A DNA stretch of 64,000 nucleotides from Agromyces albus (GCF_004134825.1 NZ_SDPN01000004.1:1-64000); one strand, 5' to 3'; counted from the stretch's first letter, positions 28,808 through 38,077 are shown. The notes: generated by a model from the letters alone, not told the origin. Numbers and translations are program-made.

Positions 28808-29635
28808 TCACAGCTGTTGGTTGGCCTGGGCGATGTACTCGCCCATGCGGTACTCGAAGTCGAGCCCGACCTCGGCGCCGATGCGCGCGGTGGCGGCCGC
28901 CCGGGCTTGGAAACCCGGCCGCCCCAGCGACTGGAGGAACTCGCCGAACGCGGCGATCAAGTCGCCATGGGGCGGCAGGGTGGACCGGTTGACGGCGGCC
29001 TTGGCCGCGGCAAGGGCCTGGGGGTCCGAGGCGGCCAGTCGGGCGACGATGTCGTCGACGAACGCGTCCAGCTCGGCGTCTCGCAATGCACGGGTCACCC
29101 AGCCCCAGTGCTCGGCCTGGGCCGCGTCGTAGTCGCTGCTGGTCAAGATGGCCTCGAGGGCTCGGTCACGGCCCATGAGCCGGGGGAGGTGCTCGCTGCC
29201 CCCGCCGCCGGGCAGGATCCCGATGCCGACCTCGGGCTGGCCGAAGGACGCGTTGTCGATGCTCGCGTAGCGAAGGTCCAGGGCCAGGGCCAGCTCGTTG
29301 CCGGCGCCTCGGGTGCGGCCGCGGATCGATCCCACGGTGATGTAGGGGGCGGTCGAGAGCCGGACCACGAGATCGGTCCAGATCGGGAGCTCGCCCTCTG
29401 CCGGGATCGGCAGGTCACCGACGGCGGCGAGGTCGAAGTGGTTCAGGAAGAAGTCGGGTACGTCGCTCTTGAAGACGACGACCTGGACGTCCGAGTCGCT
29501 CTCGAGCTCCGTGACGATCTCGTTGAGCCGGAGGGCAGTTTCTGCAGTCACGACGTTGGCCGGCGGGTTGGAGAAGGTGATCGTGACGACCTTCGGGTTC
29601 GGACGATCGAGAATGACGGTGCTGGGCGTGCTCAT
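28808..29635 (-). CDS. Enoyl-CoA hydratase/isomerase family protein
   Basis: 275 residues of crotonase fold. The oxyanion-hole segments are visible (FFLNHFDLAAVGDL and ITVGSIRGRTRGAGNELALALDLRYAS), and the ASFGQPEVGIGILPGGGGSEHLPRLMG stretch carries the catalytic Glu. There is no acyl-CoA ligase or thiolase beside it, so it may not act in beta-oxidation; crotonase-fold enzymes also do hydrolyses and dehalogenations. It is separated from the GFA gene by 58 bp and has an AAGGAG site. Confidence 0.85.
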   Translation of the reverse strand: MSTPSTVILDRPNPKVVTITFSNPPANVVTAETALRLNEIVTELESDSDVQVVVFKSDVPDFFLNHFDLAAVGDLPIPAEGELPIWTDLVVRLSTAPYITVGSIRGRTRGAGNELALALDLRYASIDNASFGQPEVGIGILPGGGGSEHLPRLMGRDRALEAILTSSDYDAAQAEHWGWVTRALRDAELDAFVDDIVARLAASDPQALAAAKAAVNRSTLPPHGDLIAAFGEFLQSLGRPGFQARAAATARIGAEVGLDFEYRMGEYIAQANQQL

Positions 29636-29693
29636 GCGGTGCTCCTTCGAAGTGTGGGTGATCGTTGGGGACGCCGTGGCGTCCGGGGACTGC

Positions 29694-30236
29694 TCAACCG
29701 CCGCGCAGCACGCGCCCGATCATTCGTGCGATCGCGAGTTGGCTGCTGGCGAAGTAGTGGTGCTTGGGCAGGTCGTCGGCGACGTCCTGTTCGCGCAGGC
29801 GGTAGTAGATGTGGCGTTGCACGGGTGGCAGGGCGTCCTGGTCCTCGAAGTTGGCGCTCGGGATGAACACCATCCCGGCGGACCCCCCGATGGTCTCGAT
29901 GAACGGCTGTCCGCAGTCGTCGCACCGGCCGCGGTCCAGGGGGGCGCATTTGGCGAAGCGGCCCTTGTCGGGGTTGCCGAACCGCGAGCCGCGCCCGTGG
30001 GCGAAGCCGGATGGCAGCAGCTTCGGGTTGTCGAACGTCGCGTGCTCGCCGTTGATCACCACGTTCTTGGCGCGGACGAAGGTGACGTCGGTGAACGGCT
30101 TGCCCATGAACTGCTGGCAGTACAGGCAGTGGCAGTAGAACCGCTGCATGCCGACACCTGCCTTCACCTCGAAGGTGTTCGCGCCGCAGCTGCACGAGCC
30201 ACGCATCACGGTGGCTGCTGTGGAATTGGTTGTCAT
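29694..30236 (-). CDS. GFA-family (CENP-V type) zinc protein
   Basis: 180 residues. Zinc ligands are seen in GSCSCGANTF, FYCHCLYCQQFMG and RCDDCGQPF, the pattern of glutathione-dependent formaldehyde-activating-like proteins. Actinobacteria usually lack glutathione, so mycothiol adduct binding or another aldehyde role is more likely than the family name suggests. It sits directly after the aldehyde dehydrogenase gene, consistent with aldehyde handling. Confidence 0.82.
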   Translation of the reverse strand: MTTNSTAATVMRGSCSCGANTFEVKAGVGMQRFYCHCLYCQQFMGKPFTDVTFVRAKNVVINGEHATFDNPKLLPSGFAHGRGSRFGNPDKGRFAKCAPLDRGRCDDCGQPFIETIGGSAGMVFIPSANFEDQDALPPVQRHIYYRLREQDVADDLPKHHYFASSQLAIARMIGRVLRGG

Positions 30237-30270
30237 GAGACTGACTCCATGTCTGTTCGGGGGTGGGTGA

Positions 30271-31713
30271 TCAGCGGAGGAAGAGGTTGAGGACGGTGTC
30301 GGCGGTCTTGCCGAATGGCGCGCGCATGAGGCGCATGCTGTTCCAGCGGCCCTGCACGTAGATGCCCTTGGGGTGGCTGAGCGTCCGGAAGCCTTCGATC
30401 CCGTGGTACTTGCCCATCCCGCTGGCGCCGACGCCGCCGAACGGGAGGTCGTCCTGTCCGACGTGCATGATCGTGCCGTTGATGGTGACGTTGCCCGACG
30501 TCGTCGAGCTGAGCACCGTGCGCCGGTCCGCGTCGTTCGCGCCGAAGTAGTACAGCGCGAGCGGCCGGGGCCGCGCGTTCACGTAGTCGATGGCGTCGTT
30601 GATGTCGCCGTAGGCGAAGATCGGCAGGATGGGGCCGAAGATCTCCTCGTGGGCGATCCGCATGTCGTCGGTGACGCCGAGCACGACGGTCGGGGCGAGG
30701 GTGTGCGGACGGCGGGAGGCGTCGCCCGGACGGTGCCCGACCTCGATGGTCCGTGCGCCGTGGGCGCGGGCGTCCTCGATGAGGTCGACCAGGTGCTGGT
30801 ACTCCTTGTCGTTGACGATCGAGGTGTAGTCCTTGCTCGTGGGCCCGTCGGGGTAGGCGGCCTTCACCAGCCTGTCGTAGCTGGCGACGAAGGCGTCGAC
30901 GTCGGACTCCTGCACCAGGGCGTAGTCGGGGGCGATGCAGGTCTGCCCGCCGCTGAGCAGCTTTCCGAAGACGATGTCGGACACCACCCGGTCTCGCACG
31001 TTCCCCTTGGCGACGATGGCCGGCGACTTGCCGCCGAGTTCGAGGGTGACCGGGACGAGGTTTTCGCTGGCGGCCCTCATTACGGACCGTCCGACCGCGG
31101 TGCTGCCGGTGAAGACGAGGTGGTCGAACGCTAGGGCGGAGAACGCTGAGCCGTCTCCGCTGACGATGGTGACCTGTTCGGCGGAGAAGGTCTCGCTCAG
31201 GATCGTGGCGAGGACGGCGTTGGTGGCCGGGACCAGCTTCGATGGCTTGAGCATCACGCGGTTGCCGGCGGCGATGGCGGTGACCACGGGCATCAGGGAC
31301 AGGTTCACCGGGTAGTTCCACGGCGAGATGACGCCGACCACGCCGAGCGGCTGGTACTCGACGCGTCCGCTGCTGAACCGCATGTAGGGGGCGACGTGCC
31401 GGTTGCTCGGTCGCATGAACCGGCCTAGGCGTCGTTCCAGGTAGTCGATGCCCTGGACCACGCCCATGACCTCCATCATCGCCGTCTCGTGCCGCGAGCG
31501 ATTGCCGAAGTCGGCGCTGATCGCGTCCTCGATCGCGCCGCGGTGGGCGACCAGCGCCGCCTTGAGCCTCTTCAGGTCGCCGCGCCGTCTCGCCAGTGAC
31601 GGCGCGCCGTCGCGGAGATAGGCGGCGCGCTGGGCCGCGAGGATGTCGCCGAAGCGTTCGGCGTCCGTGCGTTCGGCGTCCGTGCGCTGGGGGGCCACTG
31701 CTGTGGAAGTCAT
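30271..31713 (-). CDS. Coniferyl-type aldehyde dehydrogenase
   Basis: 480 residues. The catalytic Cys is in SGGQTCIAPDY, the general base Glu in TLELGGKSPAIV, and the cofactor loop is FTGSTAVGRSV; PWNYPVNLSLMPVVTAIAAGNRVMLKPSK is typical. The membrane-proximal C-terminal tail and the SGGQTCIAPDY sequence match the coniferyl-aldehyde/fatty-aldehyde dehydrogenase branch. It would oxidise a long-chain or aromatic aldehyde to the acid with NAD(P). The start at 31713 has AAGGAACAAGG before it; the frame is open further up without homology. Confidence 0.88.
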   Translation of the reverse strand: MTSTAVAPQRTDAERTDAERFGDILAAQRAAYLRDGAPSLARRRGDLKRLKAALVAHRGAIEDAISADFGNRSRHETAMMEVMGVVQGIDYLERRLGRFMRPSNRHVAPYMRFSSGRVEYQPLGVVGVISPWNYPVNLSLMPVVTAIAAGNRVMLKPSKLVPATNAVLATILSETFSAEQVTIVSGDGSAFSALAFDHLVFTGSTAVGRSVMRAASENLVPVTLELGGKSPAIVAKGNVRDRVVSDIVFGKLLSGGQTCIAPDYALVQESDVDAFVASYDRLVKAAYPDGPTSKDYTSIVNDKEYQHLVDLIEDARAHGARTIEVGHRPGDASRRPHTLAPTVVLGVTDDMRIAHEEIFGPILPIFAYGDINDAIDYVNARPRPLALYYFGANDADRRTVLSSTTSGNVTINGTIMHVGQDDLPFGGVGASGMGKYHGIEGFRTLSHPKGIYVQGRWNSMRLMRAPFGKTADTVLNLFLR

Positions 31714-31808
31714 GTCCTTGTTCCTTGGGTCGTGTGGGTGCTGGGCTGGTGGCGGTGCGGGAGTGCTGGGCTGGTGCGGGTGGTTCTGACGGACGGGCGG
31801 GAGGGTGG

Positions 31809-32597
31809 TCAGCGGCGCGCGAGTCGGCCCATGAGCTGGACGGCTTGGCGGCGCGGGAGCAGCTTGGTGACCAGGGCCACCGGCCGGCCGTTGGTGATCA
31901 CGGACGGCGGTGCGGACCGGCGCCCGAGGGTGTCGAGGGCGGTCCTGACGACCATCTCGGGGGTGACGCGCCGGGCGCCGTAGTCGGCGGTCTGGCTGCC
32001 GGCGGCGTCGTAGAACTCGGTCCGCGTGGCGCCGGGGCACAGCGCGAGGACGCGCAGTCCGGTGCCGCGGGTCTCCTCCCAGAGTGATTCGGTGAAGCTG
32101 AGGACGAAGGCCTTGGTGGCGCCGTAGACGCTCATGTAGGGGGTCGGCTGGTGGCCCAGCAAGCTCGCGACGTTGATCAGGAAGCCGGTGCCGGTTGCGG
32201 TCAACGGCTCGACGTAGGCGCGGCTGAGGTCGACGAGGGAGCTGATGTTCAGCGCGATCATGCTCTGCAGGCGCTCGGGGTCCTCGTTCGTGAAGGCGTC
32301 GTGGGTGCCGAAGCCCGCGTTGTTGATCAGCCCGGTCGCGTGGATGCCGCGCGACTCGAGCTCGGCGCGGAGGGTGCGGCCGGCGTCGGGCCGACCGAGG
32401 TCGCGGGCGACGACGGTGACCGTGATGCCGTGGGCGCGGGTGAGCTCGTCGGCAAGGCTCTTGAGCCGGTCGGCCCGTCGGGCGACGAGGACCAGGTTCG
32501 AGCCTCGCCCGGCCAGCTGGCGGGCGAATTCTGCACCGAGGCCGGAGCTGGCCCCGGTGACGATGGTGGTCTGGTTGCGGTAGTCGATGGTTGCCAT
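31809..32597 (-). CDS. Short-chain dehydrogenase/reductase
   Basis: 262 residues. Cofactor motif TGASSGLGAEFARQL, LINNAGFGTH, catalytic Ser in NVASLLGH and the YGATK tetrad element. The ARRADRL segment after the second strand suggests NADP preference. The start at 32597 is chosen because homology begins at MATIDYRNQTTIV; no strong ribosome site is seen, so the message may be nearly leaderless. It is first in the operon SDR-ALDH-GFA-enoyl-CoA hydratase-hydrolase and divergent from a TetR gene. Confidence 0.88.
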   Translation of the reverse strand: MATIDYRNQTTIVTGASSGLGAEFARQLAGRGSNLVLVARRADRLKSLADELTRAHGITVTVVARDLGRPDAGRTLRAELESRGIHATGLINNAGFGTHDAFTNEDPERLQSMIALNISSLVDLSRAYVEPLTATGTGFLINVASLLGHQPTPYMSVYGATKAFVLSFTESLWEETRGTGLRVLALCPGATRTEFYDAAGSQTADYGARRVTPEMVVRTALDTLGRRSAPPSVITNGRPVALVTKLLPRRQAVQLMGRLARR

Positions 32598-32619
32598 GAA
32601 TGCATGATACGCACATTCG

Positions 32620-32632
32620 TGCACACTGTGCA
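32620..32632. promoter_or_regulatory. Perfect palindrome TGCACACTGTGCA (TetR operator candidate)
   Basis: TGCACACTGTGCA is a perfect 13-bp palindrome 23 bp from the SDR start and 38 bp from the tetR start, inside a 72-bp divergent region. It is the only such symmetry there, so it is the probable target of the adjacent TetR. Confidence 0.6.
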
Positions 32633-32669
32633 AGTTGCTACACGAAATGAATCGACGTACCATTGGTGC

Positions 32670-33260
32670 ATGAACCAGAAGCAGACCCCCCTTCGCGAGC
32701 AAACCCGCAACGTGGTTCGCTCCTTGCTGGCCCGGACCGCGATCGAGCTGTTCGCATCCCAGGGGTACGACGACACGACGCTGGACGAGGTCGCCGCGGC
32801 GGCCGGCGTCTCCCGGCGGACCCTGTACAACTTCTTCCGCAACAAGGAAGACCTCGCACTCAGCAGCCTGGCCGAGCAGGGCGACCTGATCGCCGCGCGC
32901 TTCGCCGAGCGCCCGGCCGACGAGGACCCGTGGGTCTCGCTACGCGCGGCGTTCCAGGTCCTCGAGGAGATTGAGATCAGGGGCGAACAGCGGCTCGAGA
33001 TGGTCAGACTCCTGTTCGGCAACGAGACCCTGCGCGCCGGCCACGCCGAGAAACAAGCCCGCTGGCAGGACTTGCTCGCACCACTGATCGAACCGCGGCT
33101 ACCCCCCGGGGACGGCCGGGAATTCCAAGCGCGCACGATCGCGGCCACCGCCATCACCTGCCTCCAGGCCGCCACCGAGGAATGGATGCGCCGAGGCGGA
33201 AAGGCCGACCTGCCCGACCTCTACGACGAAGCCATACGAGCCGTTCGCGGCCCGGCCTGA
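32670..33260 (+). CDS. TetR-family regulator of the aldehyde operon
   Basis: 196 residues. HTH: LLARTAIELFASQGYDDTTLDEVAAAAGVSRRTLYNFFRNKEDLA. The remainder is all-helical and effector-binding. The divergent arrangement with the SDR-led operon, and the palindrome between them, indicate that it controls that operon and itself. The ligand is unknown; an aldehyde or lipophilic substrate of the operon is likely. Confidence 0.88.
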   Translation: MNQKQTPLREQTRNVVRSLLARTAIELFASQGYDDTTLDEVAAAAGVSRRTLYNFFRNKEDLALSSLAEQGDLIAARFAERPADEDPWVSLRAAFQVLEEIEIRGEQRLEMVRLLFGNETLRAGHAEKQARWQDLLAPLIEPRLPPGDGREFQARTIAATAITCLQAATEEWMRRGGKADLPDLYDEAIRAVRGPA

Positions 33261-33365
33261 ACCACAGAAACGGAAGACACGACAACCAGGGCGACCTCCT
33301 CGCGGCGGAGCCCGGGGACGCGGCGCCGGCCGCCGAAGTCGGGCAGCCCGGACCTGACTGGTGGC

Positions 33366-33977
33366 CTACGCGCATGCGCTTGGGCCGCTAGGCACAGAGA
33401 AGAAGCGTGACGCGAAGGAGTCCCAGACAGCGAGCATGTCGACGCTTGGATCGGCCACCCACAGGGTCTCCAGTCCCGTCCAGAACGCGTAGATCTCTCG
33501 GGCTGCGAGGATCGGTGCGGGCTTCCAGGCGAGTATCGCTGTGAACGAATCGATGGTGCTCTGCTCGCGGTTCCGGAAGTACGCATGCGCAGGGTGGCTC
33601 GGGTCGATCGCCTCGACCCTGAGGACGGCGTAGAGGCGAACCAGTTCGCGGTGCTGCGCGTTGTGTTCGACGGTTCCGCGAAAGAATGCGCTCGCCGCTG
33701 CCGGATCGGCAAGTTCCTCCAAGGGCGGTTGCACCGGTGCCGCCATCTCGTCGCGGTAGGCGAGCACCGCGGCGAGCAGATCGACCATCGACGGAAAGTG
33801 GTGGAGCACCGACGACTTGCGGATTTCGCACGCCTCCGCGATGTCATTGAGCGACACGGCGTTGAAGCCGGCGGCGGATACCAGCCTGGCCGCCTCGACG
33901 ACGATCTGACGTCGTCTGACCTCGGGGGCGAGGCGTCGCTGGACCCGAGGAGCGGGGGCTTCGGTCGCTGCTTGCAT
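33366..33977 (-). CDS. TetR-family regulator of the glycoside module
   Basis: 203 residues. HTH: RRRQIVVEAARLVSAAGFNAVSLNDIAEACEIRKSSVLHHFPSMVDLLAAVLAYRDEM. The C-terminal part has FWTGLETLWVADPSVDMLAVWDSF. An AAGGAG site precedes the ATG. It is divergent from the MFS gene, and two TetR-like operators fill the space between. Control of a glycosidase cluster by TetR, and not LacI or AraC, is noteworthy. Confidence 0.88.
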   Translation of the reverse strand: MQAATEAPAPRVQRRLAPEVRRRQIVVEAARLVSAAGFNAVSLNDIAEACEIRKSSVLHHFPSMVDLLAAVLAYRDEMAAPVQPPLEELADPAAASAFFRGTVEHNAQHRELVRLYAVLRVEAIDPSHPAHAYFRNREQSTIDSFTAILAWKPAPILAAREIYAFWTGLETLWVADPSVDMLAVWDSFASRFFSVPSGPSACA

Positions 33978-34020
33978 CGGCGTCTCCTTGGCGACTTGAC
34001 GGACGTGTTCCTCCAGCGTA

Positions 34021-34038
34021 ATCTACCGCGCGGTAGAT
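34021..34038. promoter_or_regulatory. TetR operator A, perfect 18-bp palindrome
   Basis: ATCTACCGCGCGGTAGAT, perfectly symmetrical. A consensus -10 box TATAAT (34038-34043) begins at its edge, so a bound repressor would block the MFS/GH promoter. Confidence 0.8.
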
Positions 34039-34041
34039 ATA

Positions 34042-34059
34042 ATCTATCGATCGGTAGAT
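34042..34059. promoter_or_regulatory. TetR operator B, near-perfect 18-bp palindrome
   Basis: ATCTATCGATCGGTAGAT, one mismatch in symmetry. It shares ATCTA and GGTAGAT with operator A. The centres are 21 bp apart, two helical turns, so two dimers would bind on one face of the DNA. Confidence 0.8.
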
Positions 34060-34083
34060 TACGACGTGACAAAGGAGTTACCA

Positions 34084-35511
34084 GTGAATCATTCGCAGCG
34101 CGCGCCCGATTCCCGTTCAGCTGCGGTCGAGCACCCGCCCGCCCTCGTCACCCGTGACGGAGGTGAAGCCCTCGAGGTGCCGTCTCCGGTGCCGTCCCCG
34201 TCGTCACCGCCGTTCAATGAGGCGGCCGTCATCGGGGAACAGCTGACGCATCACGAGGGCAAAACAGCAGAGGACCGGCCGAAGGTCGGCGCCTCCTACA
34301 TCTGGCTCGTGGTGCTCGCGACCTTCGGGTCGATCATGGCGCTGGTCGGCCCCATCGGGTACTCGCTGGCGGTGCTGGTCAACCGCATCGCCCCGGACAA
34401 CCAGGAGTTCCTCGGCTACGTGACCGGTGTGGGCGCGCTCGTGGTGGTCCTGGTCGGCCCCCTCGTGGGTATCCTGAGCGACCGGACTCGTTCCCGTCTC
34501 GGCCGCCGGCGGCCCTGGATCGCCGCGCTGACGCTCGTCGGCCTTGGGGGCCTGCTCATCGTCGCCTTCGCTTCCAACCTCGCGATCGCCATGCTCGGCT
34601 GGGCGGTGACGCAGCTCGGCTTCGGCATCGCCGGACTGCAGGTCGTGAGCTCAATGGGTGACCGCCTTCCAGAGTCCCAGCGTGGAAAGGTTGCCGGGCT
34701 GACCGGCGTGGCAACCATGCTGGCCTCCATCGTCGGCGTCACGCTCGCGAGTGTCTTCACCGGTTCGGACGTCCTGATCTTCATGGTCCCCGGCGCCATC
34801 GGCGCCGTGCTGATCTTCCTCTTCGTCCTCTTCGTCAAGGAGCCGGACGGCCGGGATGCGCCGCAGCAGGCGCGGGCGACCATCGGCTCGCTAGTCGCCG
34901 GCTACGGATACAACGTCAAGCGCTACGCCGACTTCTCGTGGAACTGGCTCGGCCGGTTCTTCTTCAACTTCGGGCTCACGATGGCTACCACGTTCACCAC
35001 GTTCTTCTTCGCGACGAAGCTCGGTGTGCCCGTTACGGAGATCGGCGGACTCATCGCAATCTCGGGCCTGGTGGGGATCGTCGGCACCGTGGGAGGTGCC
35101 GTACTCAGCGGCTTCCTGTCCGACCGGCTCAAGCGGCGCAAGTCGTTCATCATCTTCGCCGCGGTGCTGTTCGCGGCGGGGACCGTCATCTCGGCGTTCG
35201 CCCCTGACCTGACCGTGCTGCTGGTCGGCATGCTGGTCTGGAACATCGGACTCGGGGTCTTCTCGGCGGTCGACCAGGCGCTCTACCTGGATGTGCTGCC
35301 GGAGCAGGACACTCAGGCCGGCCGGTTCGTCGCGATCAACCAGTTCTCGACGTCCATTCCGCAGTTCGCGGCGCCGCTGCTCGCTCCGGTGTTCCTTCTG
35401 ATCGGCGTCGCATCGGGTGAGAGCAACTACCCACTGCTGTACGTGGTCTCGGGTGTATTCGCCCTCCTGGGCGGCCTGATCATCCTGCTGCGAGTCAAGA
35501 GCGTGCGCTGA
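34084..35511 (+). CDS. MFS transporter, putative glycoside importer
   Basis: 475 residues, twelve predicted membrane helices after a 75-residue hydrophilic N-terminus. The loop between helices 2 and 3 carries [18 protein letters not shown], the D-R-x-G-R-R motif of sugar-cation symporter-like MFS proteins; a second half-motif is SGFLSDRLKRRKSF. AAGGAG is 6 bp before the GTG at 34084, which fixes the start. It leads the operon MFS-GH2-GH3-GH1-SGNH-GH78. Because those enzymes have no signal peptides, import of intact glycosides is inferred. Confidence 0.88.
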   Translation: MNHSQRAPDSRSAAVEHPPALVTRDGGEALEVPSPVPSPSSPPFNEAAVIGEQLTHHEGKTAEDRPKVGASYIWLVVLATFGSIMALVGPIGYSLAVLVNRIAPDNQEFLGYVTGVGALVVVLVGPLVGILSDRTRSRLGRRRPWIAALTLVGLGGLLIVAFASNLAIAMLGWAVTQLGFGIAGLQVVSSMGDRLPESQRGKVAGLTGVATMLASIVGVTLASVFTGSDVLIFMVPGAIGAVLIFLFVLFVKEPDGRDAPQQARATIGSLVAGYGYNVKRYADFSWNWLGRFFFNFGLTMATTFTTFFFATKLGVPVTEIGGLIAISGLVGIVGTVGGAVLSGFLSDRLKRRKSFIIFAAVLFAAGTVISAFAPDLTVLLVGMLVWNIGLGVFSAVDQALYLDVLPEQDTQAGRFVAINQFSTSIPQFAAPLLAPVFLLIGVASGESNYPLLYVVSGVFALLGGLIILLRVKSVR

Positions 35512-35598
35512 CCGGACTGGTGGGCCAGGCAACCGTCGGTCCACCACTCGGTTCTCCGACCCAAATTCGAACGTGATATCTGAGACGAGGAACAGCAG

Positions 35599-38067
35599 AT
35601 GAGCAGGACATCCTTCAACCAGGACTGGCGGGTACGGCCGAAGGTCAGCCAGTTCGCCCAGCTGCAGGGCGGAGCGGACGAGGGCGCGCCGGTGACCCTC
35701 CCGCACGACGCGATCCTCGCCCTGCCGCGGAGCGCTGACGCAGTGTCCGGCGGCCGCGCCGCCTACTTCCCGGGTGGCGCGTTCGAGTACCGCAAGACCT
35801 TCGATGTCCCGGAGGACTGGCGGGGTAAACGGGTGTCCGTCGAGTTTCAGGGCGTCTACCGCGACGCAATGGTGTACGTGAACGGAACCTTCGCAGGTCA
35901 GCGTCCCTCAGGCTATTCGCCCTTCACGGTGGCACTGGACCCCTTCCTCCGCTACGGGGAGCCGAACACCATCCGGGTCGACGCTCGAGCGCACGACGAC
36001 TCCCGCTGGTACTCCGGCGCCGGCATCTACCGGGACGTCACCCTGATCGTCACCGAGCTCGTGCACCTGGGAGCTGTGCGCATCAGCACGCCGGACATCG
36101 ACGCCGAGCGGGCCGTCGTCGAGGTCGCCACGGCTGTGACGAATGAGAGCGTCGACACGCAGACCGTTCGGATCCGCACGGAGCTGCGTGGCCCGGACGG
36201 CGCCGTCGTCGCCCGCGACTCCGCACCGCTGACCCTGCGCGCAGGAGCCTCAGGCCTCGCGCGGCAGCGGCTCTACCTCGCGGCGCCCGCGCTCTGGAGC
36301 GTCGAGGCGCCCAACCTGCACCTTGCGCACACCGTGCTCGAGGACATCGTCGATGTCCTCGACGAGACGACGACCACCTTCGGCATCCGCTCGCTCCAGC
36401 TGGATCCGACCCACGGTCTCCGGATCAACGGCGAGTCGGTGAAGATTCGCGGCGCATGCATCCACTCCGACAACGGCCCGCTCGGTGCCGCGACCATCGC
36501 CCGAGCGGAGGAACGACGGGTCGAGCTGCTCAAGGACGCCGGCTTCAACGCCATCCGCAGCTCGCACAACCCGCTCAGCCGAGCGATGCTCGACGCCTGC
36601 GATCGCCTCGGGATGCTCGTCATGGACGAGACGTTCGACACATGGACCGAGGGCAAGTCATCGTTCGACTACTCCCTGGCGTTCCCCGAGTGGTGGGAGC
36701 GCGACGTCGAGGCACTGGTCGCCAACGACTACAACCACCCCAGCGTGATCTTCTACTCCATCGGCAACGAGATCTTCGAGACCGGCGACGCACTCGGCTC
36801 TGAGTGGGGCCGTGCGCTCGCCGAGAAGGTGCGCTCGCTCGACAACACCCGCTTCGTCACCAACGCTGTCAACCCATTCGTCTCCGTCCTCAGCGACGTC
36901 CTCGGGATGATGCAGGCCAATGTGAGTGCGCCCGCCGACGGCGGCGTGAACGCGATGATGAACGTCGCCGACTTCATGGGCCAGCTCAGCGCCGCGCCAA
37001 TGGTCACCGAACGCACCGAGGCGTCCTTCTCGGTACTCGACGTGGCCGGTTTGAACTACGGCGAGGCCCGGTACGAATTGGACCGCGAGCAGTTCCCCAA
37101 CCGGGTCATCGTCGGCACCGAGACCTACCCGCCCCGGATCGCCCACAACTGGCGCCTCGTCCGCGAGAACTCCCACGTGCTCGGCGACTTCACGTGGACA
37201 GGGTGGGACTACCTCGGCGAGGTCGGCGTCGGCCGGATCCGGTACGCGGACGCGCCCCTCGAATTCGAGGCACCGTTCCCGTGGCTCACGGCTCAGGTCG
37301 GCGACATCGACATCACCGGACACCGCCGGCCGATCTCCCACTATCGCGAGATCGTATTCGGGCTGCGAGCGCAGCCCTACATCTCGGTGCTCCGCCCCGA
37401 AAATCACGGCCGCCAGGTGATCCCCGGCATGTGGGGGTGGAGCGACTCGATCGCCAGCTGGACCTGGGACGTCCGGAGCGGCACCCCCATCGCGGTCGAG
37501 GTCTATAGCGATGCTGACGAGATCGAGCTGCTGCTGAACGGACGGCTCGTCGGCCGGTCGGCTCCCGGCGCAAGCAAGCAGTTCGTCGCCGAATTCGACC
37601 TCGCATACGAGCCGGGCGAGCTCGTGGCGGTCGGCTATCGGGATGGCGCCGAGGTGGGTCGGTCGGTTCTGCGTTCGGCTGAGGGGCCGGCGAGGCTCAC
37701 CGCGGTTGCTGATCGAGCGGTGTTGCACGCCGACGACACGGAATTGAGCTACATCACGATCGAGCTTCAAGACGAGGAGGGAACGGTCGCAACCGCACGG
37801 GATGTGACGATTCGCGTGTCGGTCGAGGGGCCCGGAGTTCTGCAGGCGCTGGCCAGCGCGCGCCCCGACACCGAGGAGCGGTTCGACGCGCCCGAGTGCA
37901 CCACGTTCGACGGCCGGGCGCTCGCCATCGTGCGACCGACAGGAGCCGGGCAGATCAGCGTGACCGTAGAGAGCGACGGCCTCGACGCGGTGGTGCTGCG
38001 GCTGGAGGCCATCGAGGTGGACGAGCCGGCTCCTGCCAGTGGCGTCCCGCTCCTGGCCAGAGGGTGA
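35599..38067 (+). CDS. GH2 glycoside hydrolase (beta-galactosidase type)
   Basis: 822 residues. N-terminal sugar-binding jelly roll (GGAFEYRKTFDVPEDWRGKRVSVEFQGVYRDAMVYVNG), Ig-like domain, then the barrel with acid/base Glu in VIFYSIGNEIFE and nucleophile Glu in VIVGTETYPP. The C-terminal ~220 residues form DUF4982-like and Ig-like domains (WTWDVRSGTPIAVEVYSDADEIELLLNG), as in GH2 enzymes acting on plant or xenobiotic glycosides. No signal peptide. GAGGAA precedes the ATG. It would remove a beta-galactosyl or similar residue; the sugar is not provable here. Confidence 0.88.
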   Translation: MSRTSFNQDWRVRPKVSQFAQLQGGADEGAPVTLPHDAILALPRSADAVSGGRAAYFPGGAFEYRKTFDVPEDWRGKRVSVEFQGVYRDAMVYVNGTFAGQRPSGYSPFTVALDPFLRYGEPNTIRVDARAHDDSRWYSGAGIYRDVTLIVTELVHLGAVRISTPDIDAERAVVEVATAVTNESVDTQTVRIRTELRGPDGAVVARDSAPLTLRAGASGLARQRLYLAAPALWSVEAPNLHLAHTVLEDIVDVLDETTTTFGIRSLQLDPTHGLRINGESVKIRGACIHSDNGPLGAATIARAEERRVELLKDAGFNAIRSSHNPLSRAMLDACDRLGMLVMDETFDTWTEGKSSFDYSLAFPEWWERDVEALVANDYNHPSVIFYSIGNEIFETGDALGSEWGRALAEKVRSLDNTRFVTNAVNPFVSVLSDVLGMMQANVSAPADGGVNAMMNVADFMGQLSAAPMVTERTEASFSVLDVAGLNYGEARYELDREQFPNRVIVGTETYPPRIAHNWRLVRENSHVLGDFTWTGWDYLGEVGVGRIRYADAPLEFEAPFPWLTAQVGDIDITGHRRPISHYREIVFGLRAQPYISVLRPENHGRQVIPGMWGWSDSIASWTWDVRSGTPIAVEVYSDADEIELLLNGRLVGRSAPGASKQFVAEFDLAYEPGELVAVGYRDGAEVGRSVLRSAEGPARLTAVADRAVLHADDTELSYITIELQDEEGTVATARDVTIRVSVEGPGVLQALASARPDTEERFDAPECTTFDGRALAIVRPTGAGQISVTVESDGLDAVVLRLEAIEVDEPAPASGVPLLARG

Positions 38068-38077
38068 GGCCGCTGCC

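Noticed and set aside
30233-32616. Long upstream extension of the aldehyde dehydrogenase frame to 32616
   Set aside because: The extra residues are Arg/Pro/His-rich, overlap the SDR gene on the same strand, and a ribosome site fits the start at 31713.
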